Shown here: positions 40,388 to 55,762 of the stretch, one piece after another
Layout of the letters: each line of letters begins with the position of its first letter
How positions within the stretch are numbered: the first letter of the stretch is position 1
Origin: Prescottella defluvii
Lineage (GTDB): Bacteria; Actinomycetota; Actinomycetes; Mycobacteriales; Mycobacteriaceae
DNA: 64,000 nt
NCBI GenBank assembly: GCA_029690005.1
Contig: CP121458.1
Location: 2,170,001 to 2,234,000, forward strand
Reading direction: 5' to 3'
Notes under the pieces: generated by a model
The model's input: only the letters and a program-made list of their open reading frames with translations
What the model was told of the DNA's origin: nothing
Database searches by the model: none
Translations under genes and position numbers: made by a program

Positions 40388-41269
40388 ATGGTCGCCGTGA
40401 CTGCAACGATCCTGGATGGCAAAGCAACCCGCGACGAGATTTTCACTGACCTCGAGGCCAGGGTGGCAGCCCTGAAGGAGAAGGGCATCACGCCCGGTCT
40501 GGGCACCATCCTTGTCGGCGACGACCCCGGTTCGGCGGCGTACGTGCGCGGCAAGCACAACGACTGCGCCAAGGTCGGGATCACGTCGATGCGCCGCGAC
40601 CTGCCCGCCGACATCACGCAGGCCGAGCTCGAGGCCACGATCGACGAGCTCAACGCCAACCCCGAATGCACCGGCTACATCGTGCAGCTCCCGCTGCCCA
40701 GGCACCTCGACGAGAACGCCGCGCTCGAGCGCATCGACCCCGACAAGGACGCCGACGGCCTGCACCCGGTGAACCTGGGCCGCCTCGTGCTCGGCAAGGA
40801 GGCCCCGCTGCCGTGCACCCCGCGCGGCATCGTCCACCTGCTGCGCCGCTACGAGGTTCCGATCGCGGGCGCGCACGTCGCCGTCGTCGGACGCGGTGTC
40901 ACCGTCGGCCGCCCGATCGGCCTGCTGCTCACTCGCCGCACCGAGAACGCGACGGTCACGCTGTGCCACGCCGGAACCCGTGATCTGGCCGCGCAGGTGC
41001 GCCAGGCCGACATCGTGATCGCGGCCGCCGGCGTGCCGGGGCTGATCACCGCCGACATGGTCAAGCCGGGCGCCGCCGTGCTCGACGTCGGTGTCAGCCG
41101 CACCGAGGACGGACTCAAGGGCGACGTTGCCGACGACGTCCGCGAGGTCGCCGGATTCATCTCGCCGAACCCGGGTGGCGTCGGACCGCTCACCCGCGCG
41201 TTCCTGCTCACCAATGTCGTCGAGCGGGCCGAGCAGCTCGCTGGTCTCGCCGGGAACGACCGCGGCTAG
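40388..41269 (+). CDS. folD: Bifunctional methylene-THF dehydrogenase/cyclohydrolase FolD
   Basis: About 293 residues. The active-site Lys lies in [22 protein letters not shown] and DGLHPVNLG follow, and the dinucleotide site is GRGVTVGRP. FolD interconverts methylene-THF and formyl-THF, supplying one-carbon units. ATG 40388 is used; GTG 40397 also fits. It lies 9 bp upstream of DUF3017, the usual actinobacterial neighbour. Confidence 0.95.
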   Translation: MVAVTATILDGKATRDEIFTDLEARVAALKEKGITPGLGTILVGDDPGSAAYVRGKHNDCAKVGITSMRRDLPADITQAELEATIDELNANPECTGYIVQLPLPRHLDENAALERIDPDKDADGLHPVNLGRLVLGKEAPLPCTPRGIVHLLRRYEVPIAGAHVAVVGRGVTVGRPIGLLLTRRTENATVTLCHAGTRDLAAQVRQADIVIAAAGVPGLITADMVKPGAAVLDVGVSRTEDGLKGDVADDVREVAGFISPNPGGVGPLTRAFLLTNVVERAEQLAGLAGNDRG

Positions 41270-41278
41270 GCTCGCCTG

Positions 41279-41566
41279 GTGTCCCAGCCCGTGACGCAGT
41301 TCGTCCGCCGCAACCTGCCGATGCTGGCCGTCCTCCTCGTGGTGGCGGCCGCATTCGTGCTGGTGCTGGCCGACCGCTGGCGGCGTGGCGCCCTCGTTCT
41401 CGGGGGCGCCATGCTGCTCGCGGCCGTGCTGCGCGCCGTGGTGTCACCCGACCGGGTGGGACTTCTCGCCGTGCGCGGCAAGGGATTCGACGTCGCGGCC
41501 ATGACCGTGGTCGGCGTCGCGATCATCGCGCTGGCGGCGTCGATCGACCCGCTCGGCACCGACTGA
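41279..41566 (+). CDS. DUF3017 membrane protein
   Basis: 95 residues with three predicted membrane spans ([53 protein letters not shown]). DUF3017 is a small actinobacterial family of unknown function, usually next to folD. It converges with metX. Confidence 0.85.
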   Translation: MSQPVTQFVRRNLPMLAVLLVVAAAFVLVLADRWRRGALVLGGAMLLAAVLRAVVSPDRVGLLAVRGKGFDVAAMTVVGVAIIALAASIDPLGTD

Positions 41567-41593
41567 GCCGTATCGCGCGCGGCGCGGGGACGA

Positions 41594-42734
41594 TTACGTC
41601 GCGACGGGCGGCGCGCGCCAGCTCCATCGTCTCCTTCAGCAGCTCCGTGACGGCGTCTGCCTCGGTGAGGAAGCCGTCGTGGCCGTCCTTCGACTCGAGC
41701 ACACGCAACCGGTCGCAGCCGGGCAGGCCGTCCGCGAGTTCCTGCTGCAGCCGCAGCGGGTACAGGCGATCCGAGTCGACACCGCCGACGATCACCGGAA
41801 CGTTCGTCGACGCCAGCGCCGCCTCGACACCGCCGCGTCCGCGGCCCACGTCGTGCCGGTTCAGGGCTTCGGTGAGCAGCACGTAGGTGCTCGGGTCGAA
41901 GCGGGCCACCAGCTTGTCGGCCTGGTGATCGAGGTAGCTCTGGACCGCGTAACGGCCACCGGCCCGAGGGGTCTCGCCGACCTGGTTGTCGTTCGCGAAG
42001 CGCGCGTCCAGCTCGGCCTCGGTGCGATACGACAGGTGCGCGATCCGGCGGGCGAGTCCGAGTCCGTTGCGTGGGACACGACCGGTGCCGTGGTAGTCCC
42101 CGCCCTGCCAGTCCGGGTCGCTCTTGACGATCTGGATCTGGGTCGTCTGGGTGCCGATCTGGTCGGCCGTGGCGCGCGCGCCCGCCGCGAGGATCAGTGC
42201 CGCGTCGACGCGGTCGGGATGCCCGACGATCCACTCGAGTGCCCGCATCCCGCCCATCGACCCTCCGACGACGGCGGCAATGCGCTCGATACCCAGCAGG
42301 TCCGCGAGCGCGACCTCGGCGGTCACCTGGTCGCGGATCGAGATCTCCGGAAAGCGCGACCCCCACGGCGCGCCGTCGGCCGCCAGGGAGCCGGGCCCCG
42401 TCGTGCCGCGGCAACCGCCGAGCACGTTCGCCGCCAGCACGCACCACTCGTCGGTGTCGATCGGCGCGCCGGAGCCGACCATCCCGTCCCACCACCCGGG
42501 GGAGGGATGCTCGTCGTCGGCGGGGCCGGTCACGTGCGAGTCACCGGTGAGGGCGTGCTCGACGAGGACCACGTTGTCCAGGTTGGGGGAGAGCTCGCCC
42601 AGCGCTGGACGGCGAGGGTCACGTCGGGCAGCACCACACCGGTCTCGAGTTCGATCGAGCCGATGTGGACAAAGCCCAACTGCCCGTCCGGCGGGGGAAT
42701 CCCGCCGGACGGGCGTTGCGAACCGAACTGACGG

Positions 42735-42738
<4 letters not shown>
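41594..42738 (-). CDS. metX: Homoserine O-acetyltransferase MetX
   Basis: About 380 residues of the alpha/beta-hydrolase acetyltransferases. [11 protein letters not shown], the nucleophile elbow [12 protein letters not shown], the [10 protein letters not shown] region (Asp and His of the triad) and [12 protein letters not shown] are all present. It makes O-acetylhomoserine, the substrate for MetY. TTG 42738 overlaps the metY stop (TTGA), suggesting coupling. Frame changes lie near 42690 and 42602. Near 41610 a missing C would give the end AAPVAT with a stop at 41594; without it the reading runs into DUF3017. Confidence 0.92.
42682..42714 (-). terminator. Strong hairpin at the metY-metX junction
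   Basis: Perfect 14-bp arms GCCCGTCCGGCGGG and CCCGCCGGACGGGC with a 5-nt loop, placed just after the coupled metX start. It lies inside the predicted metX N-terminus and could attenuate metX or act as a partial terminator of metY. No U-tract is seen. Confidence 0.5.
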
Positions 42739-44403
<1,665 letters not shown>

Positions 44404-44517
44404 GGACTAGACATGTGCCGCAGGTTGTGACGCGGGGCACAAAACTGGAACAAAAACCAGGGTTCTCGAACCGCCGCCGCGCCAGCCCGATAACGACACC
44501 GTCCAGGGAGTTCGATT

Positions 44518-45918
44518 GTGACAGAAACCGCCGCGAAGCTGACGCGAGGCCTCAACGCGCGCCATATCCGCTTCATCGCCCTCGGTTCCGCCATTGGCAC
44601 CGGCCTCTTCTACGGATCTGCGGAGGCGATAACCCAGGCAGGGCCGTCCGTCCTGCTGGCCTACTTGATCGGCGGCGCGGTGATCTACATCGTGCTCCGT
44701 GCACTCGGCGAGATGGCGGTGAGCAACCCGGTCTCGGGTTCGTTCGGCGAGTACGCGAGCAAGCATCTCGGCCCGCTCGCGGGCTTCGCGACCGGCTGGA
44801 CCTACACGTTCGAGATGGTCGTGGTCTGCTTGGCCGACGTGACAGCCTTCGGCGTCTACATGGGCTTCTGGTTTCCGGATGTCCCACGGTGGATCTGGGT
44901 GCTGTCGGTCATCTTCTTCATCGGGGCGATCAACCTGCTCAGCGTCAAGGTCTTCGGTGAGGTGGAGTTCTGGTTCACGATCGTCAAGATCGTGGCGATC
45001 GTGGCGATGATCGCCGGTGGTATCGCGGTCCTGATCTTCGGGTTCGGTCTCCACGACACCAGCGAGGGCGTGTCGAACCTGTGGAACGAGGGCGGGTTCT
45101 TCGCCACCGGGATCGGCGGGTTCCTCGGCTGCTTCGCGATCGTGATGTTCGCGTTCGGTGGTACGGAGATCATCGGTATCACGGCCGGCGAGGCCGAGGA
45201 TCCGGAGAAGACCATTCCGCGAGCGATCAACACCGTGCCCATCCGGATCATCCTCTTCTACGTGCTGACGCTCGCCGTGATCATGGCGATCACCCCGTGG
45301 CAGAACATCGGGTCCGAGGGCAGCCCCTTCGTCCAGATCTTCCAGGGACTCGGCATCGGTCCGGCCGCGACCGTGCTGAACGTCGTGGTGATCACCGCTG
45401 CGCTGTCCGCGATCAACAGTGACATCTTCGGCGCCGGCCGCATGATGTTCGGAATGGCGCAGCGTGGGTACGCGCCGAAGGTGATGGGCCGCGTCTCCCG
45501 CAACGGGGTGCCGTGGATGACGGTCGTGATCATGGTCATCGCACTGCTGATCGGCGTGGTCCTCAACTACACGATGCCGGACCGGGTCTTCCTCGTCATC
45601 GCGTCGATCGCGACCTTCGCGACGATCTTCGTCTGGCTGATGATCCTGTTCGCCCAGTACCGCTCGCGGAAGAAGATGAGCGCGGACGAGGCTGCCGCCC
45701 TGAAGTTCCCGGTGCCGTTCTGGCCGTACGGGCAGCTGATCGCGATCGGCTTCCTGGTCTTCGTGATCGGCATCCTGGCCTTCGACGCCGATTCCCGGGT
45801 GGCACTCGTGGTCGGTGCGGTGTGGCTGGTGCTGCTCGCCCTGGCCTACCGCCGCTGGGTCAACCCGAACGACCCGAAGCCCGCAATCGACGAAGAGGCC
45901 GTCGTCGACCCCGTCTGA
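44518..45918 (+). CDS. Amino-acid permease (APC family), probable histidine transporter
   Basis: 466 residues with about twelve membrane spans. The first helix has the APC signature [16 protein letters not shown], with [19 protein letters not shown] in the middle. It lies 51 bp before hutH behind a HutC-like dyad, so histidine uptake is likely. The family also carries proline, aromatic and other amino acids. GTG start. Confidence 0.88.
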   Translation: MTETAAKLTRGLNARHIRFIALGSAIGTGLFYGSAEAITQAGPSVLLAYLIGGAVIYIVLRALGEMAVSNPVSGSFGEYASKHLGPLAGFATGWTYTFEMVVVCLADVTAFGVYMGFWFPDVPRWIWVLSVIFFIGAINLLSVKVFGEVEFWFTIVKIVAIVAMIAGGIAVLIFGFGLHDTSEGVSNLWNEGGFFATGIGGFLGCFAIVMFAFGGTEIIGITAGEAEDPEKTIPRAINTVPIRIILFYVLTLAVIMAITPWQNIGSEGSPFVQIFQGLGIGPAATVLNVVVITAALSAINSDIFGAGRMMFGMAQRGYAPKVMGRVSRNGVPWMTVVIMVIALLIGVVLNYTMPDRVFLVIASIATFATIFVWLMILFAQYRSRKKMSADEAAALKFPVPFWPYGQLIAIGFLVFVIGILAFDADSRVALVVGAVWLVLLALAYRRWVNPNDPKPAIDEEAVVDPV

Positions 45919-45969
45919 CACCGACGACAACTCGAGCACGACCATTTAATTTCGAAACGGAGAACAAGA

Positions 45970-47556
45970 ATGAGCACGAACACCCTCCCGCGCACCGGCG
46001 ACGAGGCAGCGAACGAGATTGCACCGGTCGTTGTCGGTGTCGGCGCGGTGACGCCCGAGGAAGTCGTGCGTGTCGCACGGTTCGGTGCGGCGGTGCAGCT
46101 GTCCGAGGATGCGCTGTCGGCGATCGGCGAGAGCCGCGCCCGCATCCGGGCACTCGCCGAGGATCCGAAGCCGGTCTACGGCGTGTCCACCGGTTTCGGC
46201 GCGCTGGCCACCCGGCACATCCCGCTCGAGTTGCGGGCGCAGTTGCAGCGCAGCCTGATCCGTTCGCACGCGGCCGGGTCCGGTCCCGAGGTGGAGCGGG
46301 AAGTGGTCCGCGCGCTGATGCTGCTGCGCCTGTCGACGCTGGCGACCGGTCGCACCGGCGTTCGCCCGGAGGTCGCGCAGGTCTACGCCTCGCTGCTGTC
46401 GTCCGGGATCACGCCCGTCGTCCACGAGTACGGCAGCCTCGGCTGCTCCGGCGACCTCGCGCCGCTGGCGCACGTCGCGCTCGTCGTCATCGGTGAAGGC
46501 ACGGTGCGGGACGCCGACGGCACGCTGATGCCCGCGGCCGAGGCGCTGGCCGCGGCCGGGATCGAGCCGGTCGAGCTTGAGGAGAAGGAGGGCCTCGCCC
46601 TCATCAACGGCACCGACGGCATGCTGGGCCAGCTGGTCCTCGCCTGCCACGATCTGCACAAGCTGCTCTCGCTCGCCGACATCACCGCGTCGATGAGCGT
46701 CGAGGGCCTGCTCGGAACGGACAAGGTCTTCGCCGCCGACCTCCAGGCGCTGCGCCCGCAGCCCGGGCAGGCCGTGGCGGCCGCGAACATGACCCGGCTC
46801 CTCGCCGGCTCGGAGATCGTTGCCAGCCATGCCAACCCGGACTGCACCGTCGTGCAGGACGCCTACTCCCTGCGATGCGCACCGCAGGTCGCCGGTGGCG
46901 CGCGCGACACCCTCGCCCACGCGGAGCTGATCGCGTCCTACGAGCTGGCCAGTGCGGTCGACAACCCGGTCGTCACGCTCGACGGCCGGGTCGAGTCCAA
47001 CGGCAACTTCCACGGAGCGCCCGTGGCCTACGTGCTGGACTTCCTGGCGATCGTCGTCGCCGACGTCGCGAGCATGAGCGAGCGCCGGACGGACCGGTTC
47101 CTGGACAAGGCGCGCAACCACGGACTGCCGCCGTTCCTGGCCGACGATCCGGGTGTCGACAGCGGACACATGATCGCCCAGTACACCCAGGCCGCCATCG
47201 TGTCCGAGCTCAAGCGCCTCGCCGCACCGTCGAGCGTGGACTCGATCCCGTCCTCGGCGATGCAGGAGGACCACGTTTCGATGGGCTGGTCGGGTGCGCG
47301 CAAGCTGCGCCGCGCGATCGACGGACTCACCCGGGTCCTGGCCATCGAGGCGCTCACCGCGGCGCGCGGGCTCGACCTGCGGGCACCCCTGCAGCCGTCC
47401 CCGGCGACCGGCGCGGTGCGCAACACCCTCCGCGAGCGCGTCGAGGGGCCCGGCACGGACCGCTACCTCGCGCCGGAGATCGAGGCGGCGGTGCAGCTGG
47501 TCGCGTCGGGCGCGCTGCTCGCCAGCGCGGAGGCCGTGGTCGGCGAACTCGGCTGA
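45970..47556 (+). CDS. hutH: Histidine ammonia-lyase HutH
   Basis: About 528 residues. The MIO-forming segment reads GSLGCSGDLAPLAH, with Cys-Ser-Gly where many bacteria have Ala-Ser-Gly. YGVSTGFG, EDHVSMG and QYTQAA are conserved. It deaminates histidine to urocanate. No hutU, hutI or hutC is seen here, so the rest of the pathway is elsewhere. It is co-transcribed with the upstream permease. Confidence 0.93.
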   Translation: MSTNTLPRTGDEAANEIAPVVVGVGAVTPEEVVRVARFGAAVQLSEDALSAIGESRARIRALAEDPKPVYGVSTGFGALATRHIPLELRAQLQRSLIRSHAAGSGPEVEREVVRALMLLRLSTLATGRTGVRPEVAQVYASLLSSGITPVVHEYGSLGCSGDLAPLAHVALVVIGEGTVRDADGTLMPAAEALAAAGIEPVELEEKEGLALINGTDGMLGQLVLACHDLHKLLSLADITASMSVEGLLGTDKVFAADLQALRPQPGQAVAAANMTRLLAGSEIVASHANPDCTVVQDAYSLRCAPQVAGGARDTLAHAELIASYELASAVDNPVVTLDGRVESNGNFHGAPVAYVLDFLAIVVADVASMSERRTDRFLDKARNHGLPPFLADDPGVDSGHMIAQYTQAAIVSELKRLAAPSSVDSIPSSAMQEDHVSMGWSGARKLRRAIDGLTRVLAIEALTAARGLDLRAPLQPSPATGAVRNTLRERVEGPGTDRYLAPEIEAAVQLVASGALLASAEAVVGELG

Positions 47557-47573
47557 TCGGCTGATCGACTGTC

Positions 47574-47606
47574 GGAGGGTCGCCGCGCGCGTCGCGGCGA
47601 CCCTCC
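47574..47606 (+). terminator. Stem-loop terminator after hutH
   Basis: GGAGGGTCGCCGCG and CGCGGCGACCCTCC form a 14-bp stem 18 bp after hutH. The following 230 bp up to icd hold its promoter; I see no other feature there. Confidence 0.8.
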
Positions 47607-47836
47607 GCGCAGTTCTTGTTACTGGGCGGTAGGGTGTGCGGTTCTCGGCCCAGTGGTTGCCTTCCCTGCGGATAGCAGTACGCTCGTCATGTTTGGGTCG
47701 GCCCTGACACGGAAGATCCGGACCGGATACGTTTGATAACTGAACCGTTGGCGGGCTCACTCACAAAGTGGCCCGCACACCCCCGATACCCAGGGAACGG
47801 AACCAGGGAAACTTCCTAGGAGGACGCGAAGCCCCC

Positions 47837-49054
47837 ATGTCCAAGATCAAGGTCGAAGGCAAGGTCGTCGAACTCGACGGCGACGAGATGACCCGCATCA
47901 TCTGGCAGTTCATCAAAGACAAGCTGATCCATCCCTACCTGGATGTCGATCTCGAGTACTACGACCTGGGGATCGAGCATCGCGATGCCACTGACGACCA
48001 GGTCACCATCGACGCTGCGGAAGCGATCAAGAAGCACGGCGTCGGCGTCAAGTGCGCCACGATCACCCCGGACGAGGCTCGGGTCGAGGAATTCGGCCTG
48101 AAGAAGATGTGGCGTTCGCCGAACGGCACCATCCGTAACATCCTGGGCGGCACCATCTTCCGCGCGCCGATCCTGATCTCCAACGTCCCGCGTCTGGTCC
48201 CGGGTTGGACCAAGCCGGTGATCGTCGGCCGTCACGCGTTCGGCGACCAGTACCGCGCCACCGACTTCAAGGTCCCCGGCGCCGGCACCGTCACCATCAC
48301 GTACACCCCCGAGGACGGCTCCGAGCCGATCCAGCACGAGGTGTGCCGCATTCCCGAGGACGGCGGCGTCGTCATGGGTATGTACAACTACAAGAAGTCC
48401 ATCCAGGACTTCGCGCGGGCCTCGCTGTCCTACGGCCTGCAGCAGAACTACCCGGTCTACCTGTCGACCAAGAACACGATCCTGAAGGCCTACGACGGCA
48501 TGTTCAAGGACGAGTTCCAGCGGATCTACGAGGAAGAGTTCAAGGCGGAGTTCGACGCCGCGGGCCTCACCTACGAGCACCGCCTCATCGACGACATGGT
48601 CGCCTCGTCCCTCAAGTGGGAGGGTGGCTACGTCTGGGCCTGCAAGAACTACGACGGTGACGTCCAGTCCGACACCGTTGCGCAGGGCTACGGCTCGCTG
48701 GGCCTGATGACCTCCGTGCTGATGACGCCGGACGGCCGCACGGTCGAGGCGGAGGCCGCGCATGGCACCGTCACGCGCCATTACCGTCAGCACCAGCAGG
48801 GCAAGCCGACGTCGACCAACCCGATCGCGTCGATCTTCGCGTGGACCCGTGGCCTCGAGCACCGCGGCAAGCTGGACAACACCCCGGAGCTGATCGAGTT
48901 CGCGCAGCAGCTCGAGGACGTCGTCATCAAGACCGTCGAGAACGGCCAGATGACCAAGGACCTCGCACTGCTGGTGGGCCCGGACCAGGGTTGGCAGACC
49001 ACCGAGGAGTTCCTCGCGACCCTCGACGAGAACCTGGCGAAGGCGCGCGCGTAA
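47837..49054 (+). CDS. icd: NADP-dependent isocitrate dehydrogenase, homodimeric type
   Basis: 405 residues. The substrate and metal motifs include [16 protein letters not shown], the Tyr-Lys pair in [11 protein letters not shown], and [28 protein letters not shown]. It belongs to the homodimeric NADP-IDH class related to eukaryotic enzymes. It oxidises isocitrate to 2-oxoglutarate in the TCA cycle. ATG 47837 gives the normal N-terminus [20 protein letters not shown]. Confidence 0.95.
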   Translation: MSKIKVEGKVVELDGDEMTRIIWQFIKDKLIHPYLDVDLEYYDLGIEHRDATDDQVTIDAAEAIKKHGVGVKCATITPDEARVEEFGLKKMWRSPNGTIRNILGGTIFRAPILISNVPRLVPGWTKPVIVGRHAFGDQYRATDFKVPGAGTVTITYTPEDGSEPIQHEVCRIPEDGGVVMGMYNYKKSIQDFARASLSYGLQQNYPVYLSTKNTILKAYDGMFKDEFQRIYEEEFKAEFDAAGLTYEHRLIDDMVASSLKWEGGYVWACKNYDGDVQSDTVAQGYGSLGLMTSVLMTPDGRTVEAEAAHGTVTRHYRQHQQGKPTSTNPIASIFAWTRGLEHRGKLDNTPELIEFAQQLEDVVIKTVENGQMTKDLALLVGPDQGWQTTEEFLATLDENLAKARA

Positions 49055-49074
49055 TCGCGTAACCCCTTCGCCGA

Positions 49075-49115
49075 AACGGGACGTTCCCCTCGCGGGAACG
49101 TCCCGTTTTCTTTTC
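49075..49115 (+). terminator. Rho-independent terminator after icd
   Basis: The stem AACGGGACGTTCCC/GGGAACGTCCCGTT is followed by TTCTTTTC, a real T-rich tail. It is the most canonical terminator in the window. Confidence 0.9.
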
Positions 49116-49169
49116 TTCACTACCGTCGGACATCTCTGCTTCGCACCGTGCCCGGAAGGCATCTCTTTC

Positions 49170-50368
49170 TTGACCGTCTCGGCCACCGCCCCCGTGTCCA
49201 CCATTTCAGGCCTCTCGACCGGCGGCCGCCGTCGCGCGATGCTCGCCCTCGCCATGGGCGGGTTCGGCATCGGTACCACCGAGTTCGTCGCCATGGGTCT
49301 GCTGCCGCAGATCGCCGACGGTCTCGGCATCTCCGAGCCCACCGCCGGCCACGTCATCACCGCGTACGCGCTGGGCGTCGTGGTGGGGGCTCCGGTCATC
49401 GCGGCACTGACGGCGCGAATGCCCCGCAAGACGCTTCTGGTCGCGCTGATGGTCGCGTTCACGGTGGGCAACGCCGCCGCGATCGTCGCCCCGAACTACG
49501 GCGGTGTGATCGCGGCCCGCTTCGTGGCGGGTCTGCCGCACGGCGCGTACTTCGGAGTCGCGTCCCTCGTCGCCGCGTATCTCGCCGGCCCCGGGCATCG
49601 CGCCAAGGCTGTCGCGATGGTCATGAGCGGGCTCGCGATCGCCAACGTCGTGGGGGTGCCCGCGGCCACCTGGATCGGGCAGGGGCTGGGCTGGCGCAGT
49701 GCCTTCGCGTTGGTCGCCCTCATCGGGGCGCTGACCGTCGCGGCGATCGCGGCGTGGGTGCCCCCGCTGCAGGGGGTCCGCACCACCGATCCGCGGACAG
49801 AACTCGCGGCGCTGCGGCGCGGGCAGGTGTGGCTCACGCTCGTGGTCGGCACCGTGGGATTCGGCGGGATGTTCGCCGTCTACACGTACGTCGGCTGGAC
49901 GATGACCGACGTCGCCGGGCTGCCCGTGGGGCTGGTACCGGTCGCGCTGATGGTCTACGGGCTGGGCATGGTCGCGGGCAACATGTTCGGTGGCCGTCTC
50001 GCGGACCGGGCGTTGACCGGCGGGCTGTTCGCGATGCTCGGTGCCCTCGTCGTGCTCCTCGCGCTCTTCGCCGTGGCCGCGCGCAACCCCTACACCGCGA
50101 TGATTGTGCTGTTCCTCGTCGCGGCGGCCGGCTCGGCCCTGGTGCCCGGTCTGCAGACCCGACTGATGGACGTCGCCGCCGACGCCCAGACCCTCGCCGC
50201 GGCGCTCAACCACTCCGCACTCAACATCGCGAACGCGTTCGGGCGTGGATCGGCGGCGTCGTGATCGCGGCGGGCTTCGGCTACACCGCGCCGGCCCTGG
50301 TGGGCTCGGGCCTGGCGGCGGCGGGGCTGGTGGTCCTGGCGGTGGCGGTGTCGGTGGCTCGTCGCTGA
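49170..50368 (+). CDS. MFS transporter of the AraJ/drug-efflux type
   Basis: About 400 residues, twelve membrane spans. MGGFGIGTTEFVAMGLLPQIA is the family start. The frame changes at 50241-50243 in a G run; one G added gives NAFGAWIGGVVIAAGFGYTAPALVG and a stop at 50368, restoring the last two helices. TTG 49170 start. Substrate unknown. Confidence 0.85.
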
Positions 50369-50405
50369 GACCGCCTTGTCCGCGGTGTCGGCTACGGTTC
50401 TTCGC

Positions 50406-53215
<2,810 letters not shown>

Positions 53216-53222
53216 TTCGTAC

Positions 53223-54248
53223 ATGACCGACGCCGCACCCAGCTTCCTCGACAAGCAGCGTGCGGCGCGGCCGTGGCTCGATCACCTCGTCCGTGCGGGC
53301 GGTCGCTACCAGCAGCAGAAGGGCGACTACTACGCCGCCGGGATCACGTACTTCTCGGTCCTGGCGATCGTGCCGATCCTGATGGTCGGGTTCGCCGTCG
53401 CGGGCTTCGTGCTCGCCGGTCATCCGGAGTGGATCACCGAGATCCAGGACCAGGTCAGCAAGAACATGCCCGGCGGCCTCGGCGAGACCATCAACGGTCT
53501 GATCGACTCCGCGATCGCCTCCCGCGCCGGCGTCGGCGCGCTCGGTCTGCTCGTCGCCGCCTACGCCGGGCTCGGCTGGATGGCGAACCTGCGCGACGCG
53601 CTGACCGCGATGTGGGAGCACACCCACGAGGCGGGTGGTTTCGTGGCCACCAAGCTGCGGGACCTGGTGGCACTGCTCGGCCTCGGTCTGGCGATGGTCG
53701 TGACGTTCGGACTGTCGGCGCTCAGCAACGGCCCGATCGCGCAGTGGGTCGTCGGGTGGCTCGGGCTCGAGGGCGTCACCGGGATCGGGGTGGGACTGCG
53801 GATCGCGTCGGTGACCATCAGCGTGCTCGCGACCTGGGCCCTGCTCACCTGGGTGATCGCGCGGCTGCCCCGGGAGCCGGTGACGGTGCGCAGCGCAGTC
53901 CGTGCGGCCTTCGCGGCCGCGATCGTGTTCGAATTGTTCCGGCAGGTGGGTGCGATCTACCTGACCGCCATCAGCCAGGGACCGGCCGGTGTCGCGTTCG
54001 GGCCGATCATCGGTCTGCTCGTGTTCAGCAACCTCACCGCACGCCTCATCCTGTTCGCCACCGCGTGGGCAGCGACGGCGCGCGAGAACCTCGAGAACGC
54101 GTACGTGCCGCCGCCCGACTCGGCCGTCATCCGGCCCCGGGTGGAGCTGCGCCGCGCGCCGACGGTTCGTGAGGCGCTCGCGTTCACCGGTGCCGGGGCC
54201 CTCGCCGCGATCGGCCTCGCCGGCCTGTGGCGCCGCCGCGGCGACTGA
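53223..54248 (+). CDS. YihY/YhjD-family inner-membrane protein
   Basis: 341 residues, about six membrane spans (ITYFSVLAIVPILMVGFAVAGFVL; GVGALGLLVAAYAGLGWMA). Matches the UPF0761/YihY-BrkB family; YhjD relatives have been suggested as lipid transporters, not firmly shown. It begins 7 bp after trpS, the usual actinobacterial pair. Confidence 0.88.
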   Translation: MTDAAPSFLDKQRAARPWLDHLVRAGGRYQQQKGDYYAAGITYFSVLAIVPILMVGFAVAGFVLAGHPEWITEIQDQVSKNMPGGLGETINGLIDSAIASRAGVGALGLLVAAYAGLGWMANLRDALTAMWEHTHEAGGFVATKLRDLVALLGLGLAMVVTFGLSALSNGPIAQWVVGWLGLEGVTGIGVGLRIASVTISVLATWALLTWVIARLPREPVTVRSAVRAAFAAAIVFELFRQVGAIYLTAISQGPAGVAFGPIIGLLVFSNLTARLILFATAWAATARENLENAYVPPPDSAVIRPRVELRRAPTVREALAFTGAGALAAIGLAGLWRRRGD

Positions 54249-54267
54249 TCCGCGGTCGCGGTCCGGG

Positions 54268-55581
54268 TCAGCGCCGGCGGCGTCGGCGGGTCAGGGCACG
54301 CGCCCAACCGAGCAGCCCCACGACCACACCGGATCCGACGATCCCGACCGCGACACGACCCGCGATGTCCTTGTTGGGCAGGTCTGAACCGGACGCCAGA
54401 TCCATCCCACCGGGCCCGTGCGTATCCGGTCCCGCGACCTGCACGGCAGGCCCGTCCGACGACGCGGCCGGATCGACGAGGACGCCGACGGACGTAGTGG
54501 GTGCCGCGGCCCAGCCGTAGTCGAGGAGCCTGGCCACCTGCTCCCACGGACGGATAGGCAGGACGTCGGCCGCCGTCAGGGTCACCGCGAGCCGGCGGCC
54601 GTCACGCTCGGCGCCGCCCACGAAGGTCTGCCGAGCGTCGTCGGTGTAGCCGGTCTTGCCACCGAGTGCCCCCGGATAGTTGGCTAGCAACTGGTTGTCG
54701 TTGTAGATCGGATGCGGCTCGACCGGCTTGTCGTCGGGCTTGGTCGGATCGGCCGGATGGCCAGGGAACTGCACCGACTCGGTCGAGATGAGCTGCGCGA
54801 ACGTCGGGTTCTTCATCGCCGCCCGGAAGAACAACGCGAGGTCGTACGCGGAGGTCGACATGCCGGGCCCATCCAGGCCGGAGACCGACGCCGTCCGGGT
54901 GTCCAGCGCGCCCAGGGACCGCGCTTTCGCGTTCATCTTCGCCACGGTGGCCTCCTCACCGCCGAGCTGCGTAGCGAGGGCGTGGGCGGCGTCGTTGCCC
55001 GAGCGCATCACGAGCCCCTGCATCAGCTGGTGGTTGGTGTACGTGCCGCCGGCGCCGAGGCCGACGGAACTCCCTTCCATGGAGGCATCAGCGGTGCTCG
55101 CGACGTACGTCTTGTCCAGATCGAGTTCGTCCAGCGCGACCAGCGACAGCAGGACCTTGATGGTGCTGGCGGGCCGGTAGCGGCCGTGCGGGTCCTTCGC
55201 GGCGAGGACCTGACCGGAATCGAGGTCGTAGAGCATCCACCCGGTGGCGGAGATGTCGGCCGGCAGCGGCGGGCTGCCGGGGGCGGTGATGATGCCGCAG
55301 CTCCCGAACGCGTCGCCGCCGACAGGTTTGTCCGGTACCGGAACCGGGGCGGGCGCCTGCTCGCCCGGGCGCGGCACCTCCGACAAGTCGATCGCCGGCG
55401 GCGGGGAGTCCCGGTGTGGGCACGCGTCGGTGTTCGGTGTGCTGAACGGGGGAGCGGTGGTGGGCTCCTGCACCGCCATGGCGAGCGCCGTCGCTGGAGC
55501 GACGCCGGCACCGAGGGCGAGTACGGAGGCTGTGGCGGTCAGGAGGATTCGCCGCCGAGTGGACTTCGGGAGTGCAGTCAT
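54268..55581 (-). CDS. dacB: D-alanyl-D-alanine carboxypeptidase (DacB type)
   Basis: 437 residues. A signal peptide (ILLTATASVLALGAGVAPATA) precedes a penicillin-binding domain with SxxK (STIK), SGN and KTG (GKTGYT). The C-terminal helix (VAVGIVGSGVVVGLLGWA) plus RRRRRR anchors it in the membrane. Trims peptidoglycan stem pentapeptides. Frame intact. Confidence 0.92.
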   Translation of the reverse strand: MTALPKSTRRRILLTATASVLALGAGVAPATALAMAVQEPTTAPPFSTPNTDACPHRDSPPPAIDLSEVPRPGEQAPAPVPVPDKPVGGDAFGSCGIITAPGSPPLPADISATGWMLYDLDSGQVLAAKDPHGRYRPASTIKVLLSLVALDELDLDKTYVASTADASMEGSSVGLGAGGTYTNHQLMQGLVMRSGNDAAHALATQLGGEEATVAKMNAKARSLGALDTRTASVSGLDGPGMSTSAYDLALFFRAAMKNPTFAQLISTESVQFPGHPADPTKPDDKPVEPHPIYNDNQLLANYPGALGGKTGYTDDARQTFVGGAERDGRRLAVTLTAADVLPIRPWEQVARLLDYGWAAAPTTSVGVLVDPAASSDGPAVQVAGPDTHGPGGMDLASGSDLPNKDIAGRVAVGIVGSGVVVGLLGWARALTRRRRRR

Positions 55582-55675
55582 GACGTCAGTCCAGGGTAGG
55601 GAAGCAGACCGGGCGTGTCGCTGTGAACACGATCACTATTGTCTCGCGCACCCTCGTGTAGCCGGTCCTGAAACG

Positions 55676-55735
55676 CGTTTTGCGCACTTGCCGCTGCCCC
55701 GAACCGGTCGGGAGCAGCGCCAAGTGCGCAAAACG
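55676..55735 (-). terminator. Long stem-loop after sdhB
   Basis: Outer arms CGTTTTGCGCACTTG and CAAGTGCGCAAAACG are perfectly complementary (15 bp) and inner GCTGC.../...GCAGC arms extend the stem. It lies 28 bp after sdhB and has A/T runs at its base, so it may work in both directions. It ends the sdh operon. Confidence 0.8.
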
Positions 55736-55762
55736 GTGGTGCTGTGTGTGCTTACGAAAGCG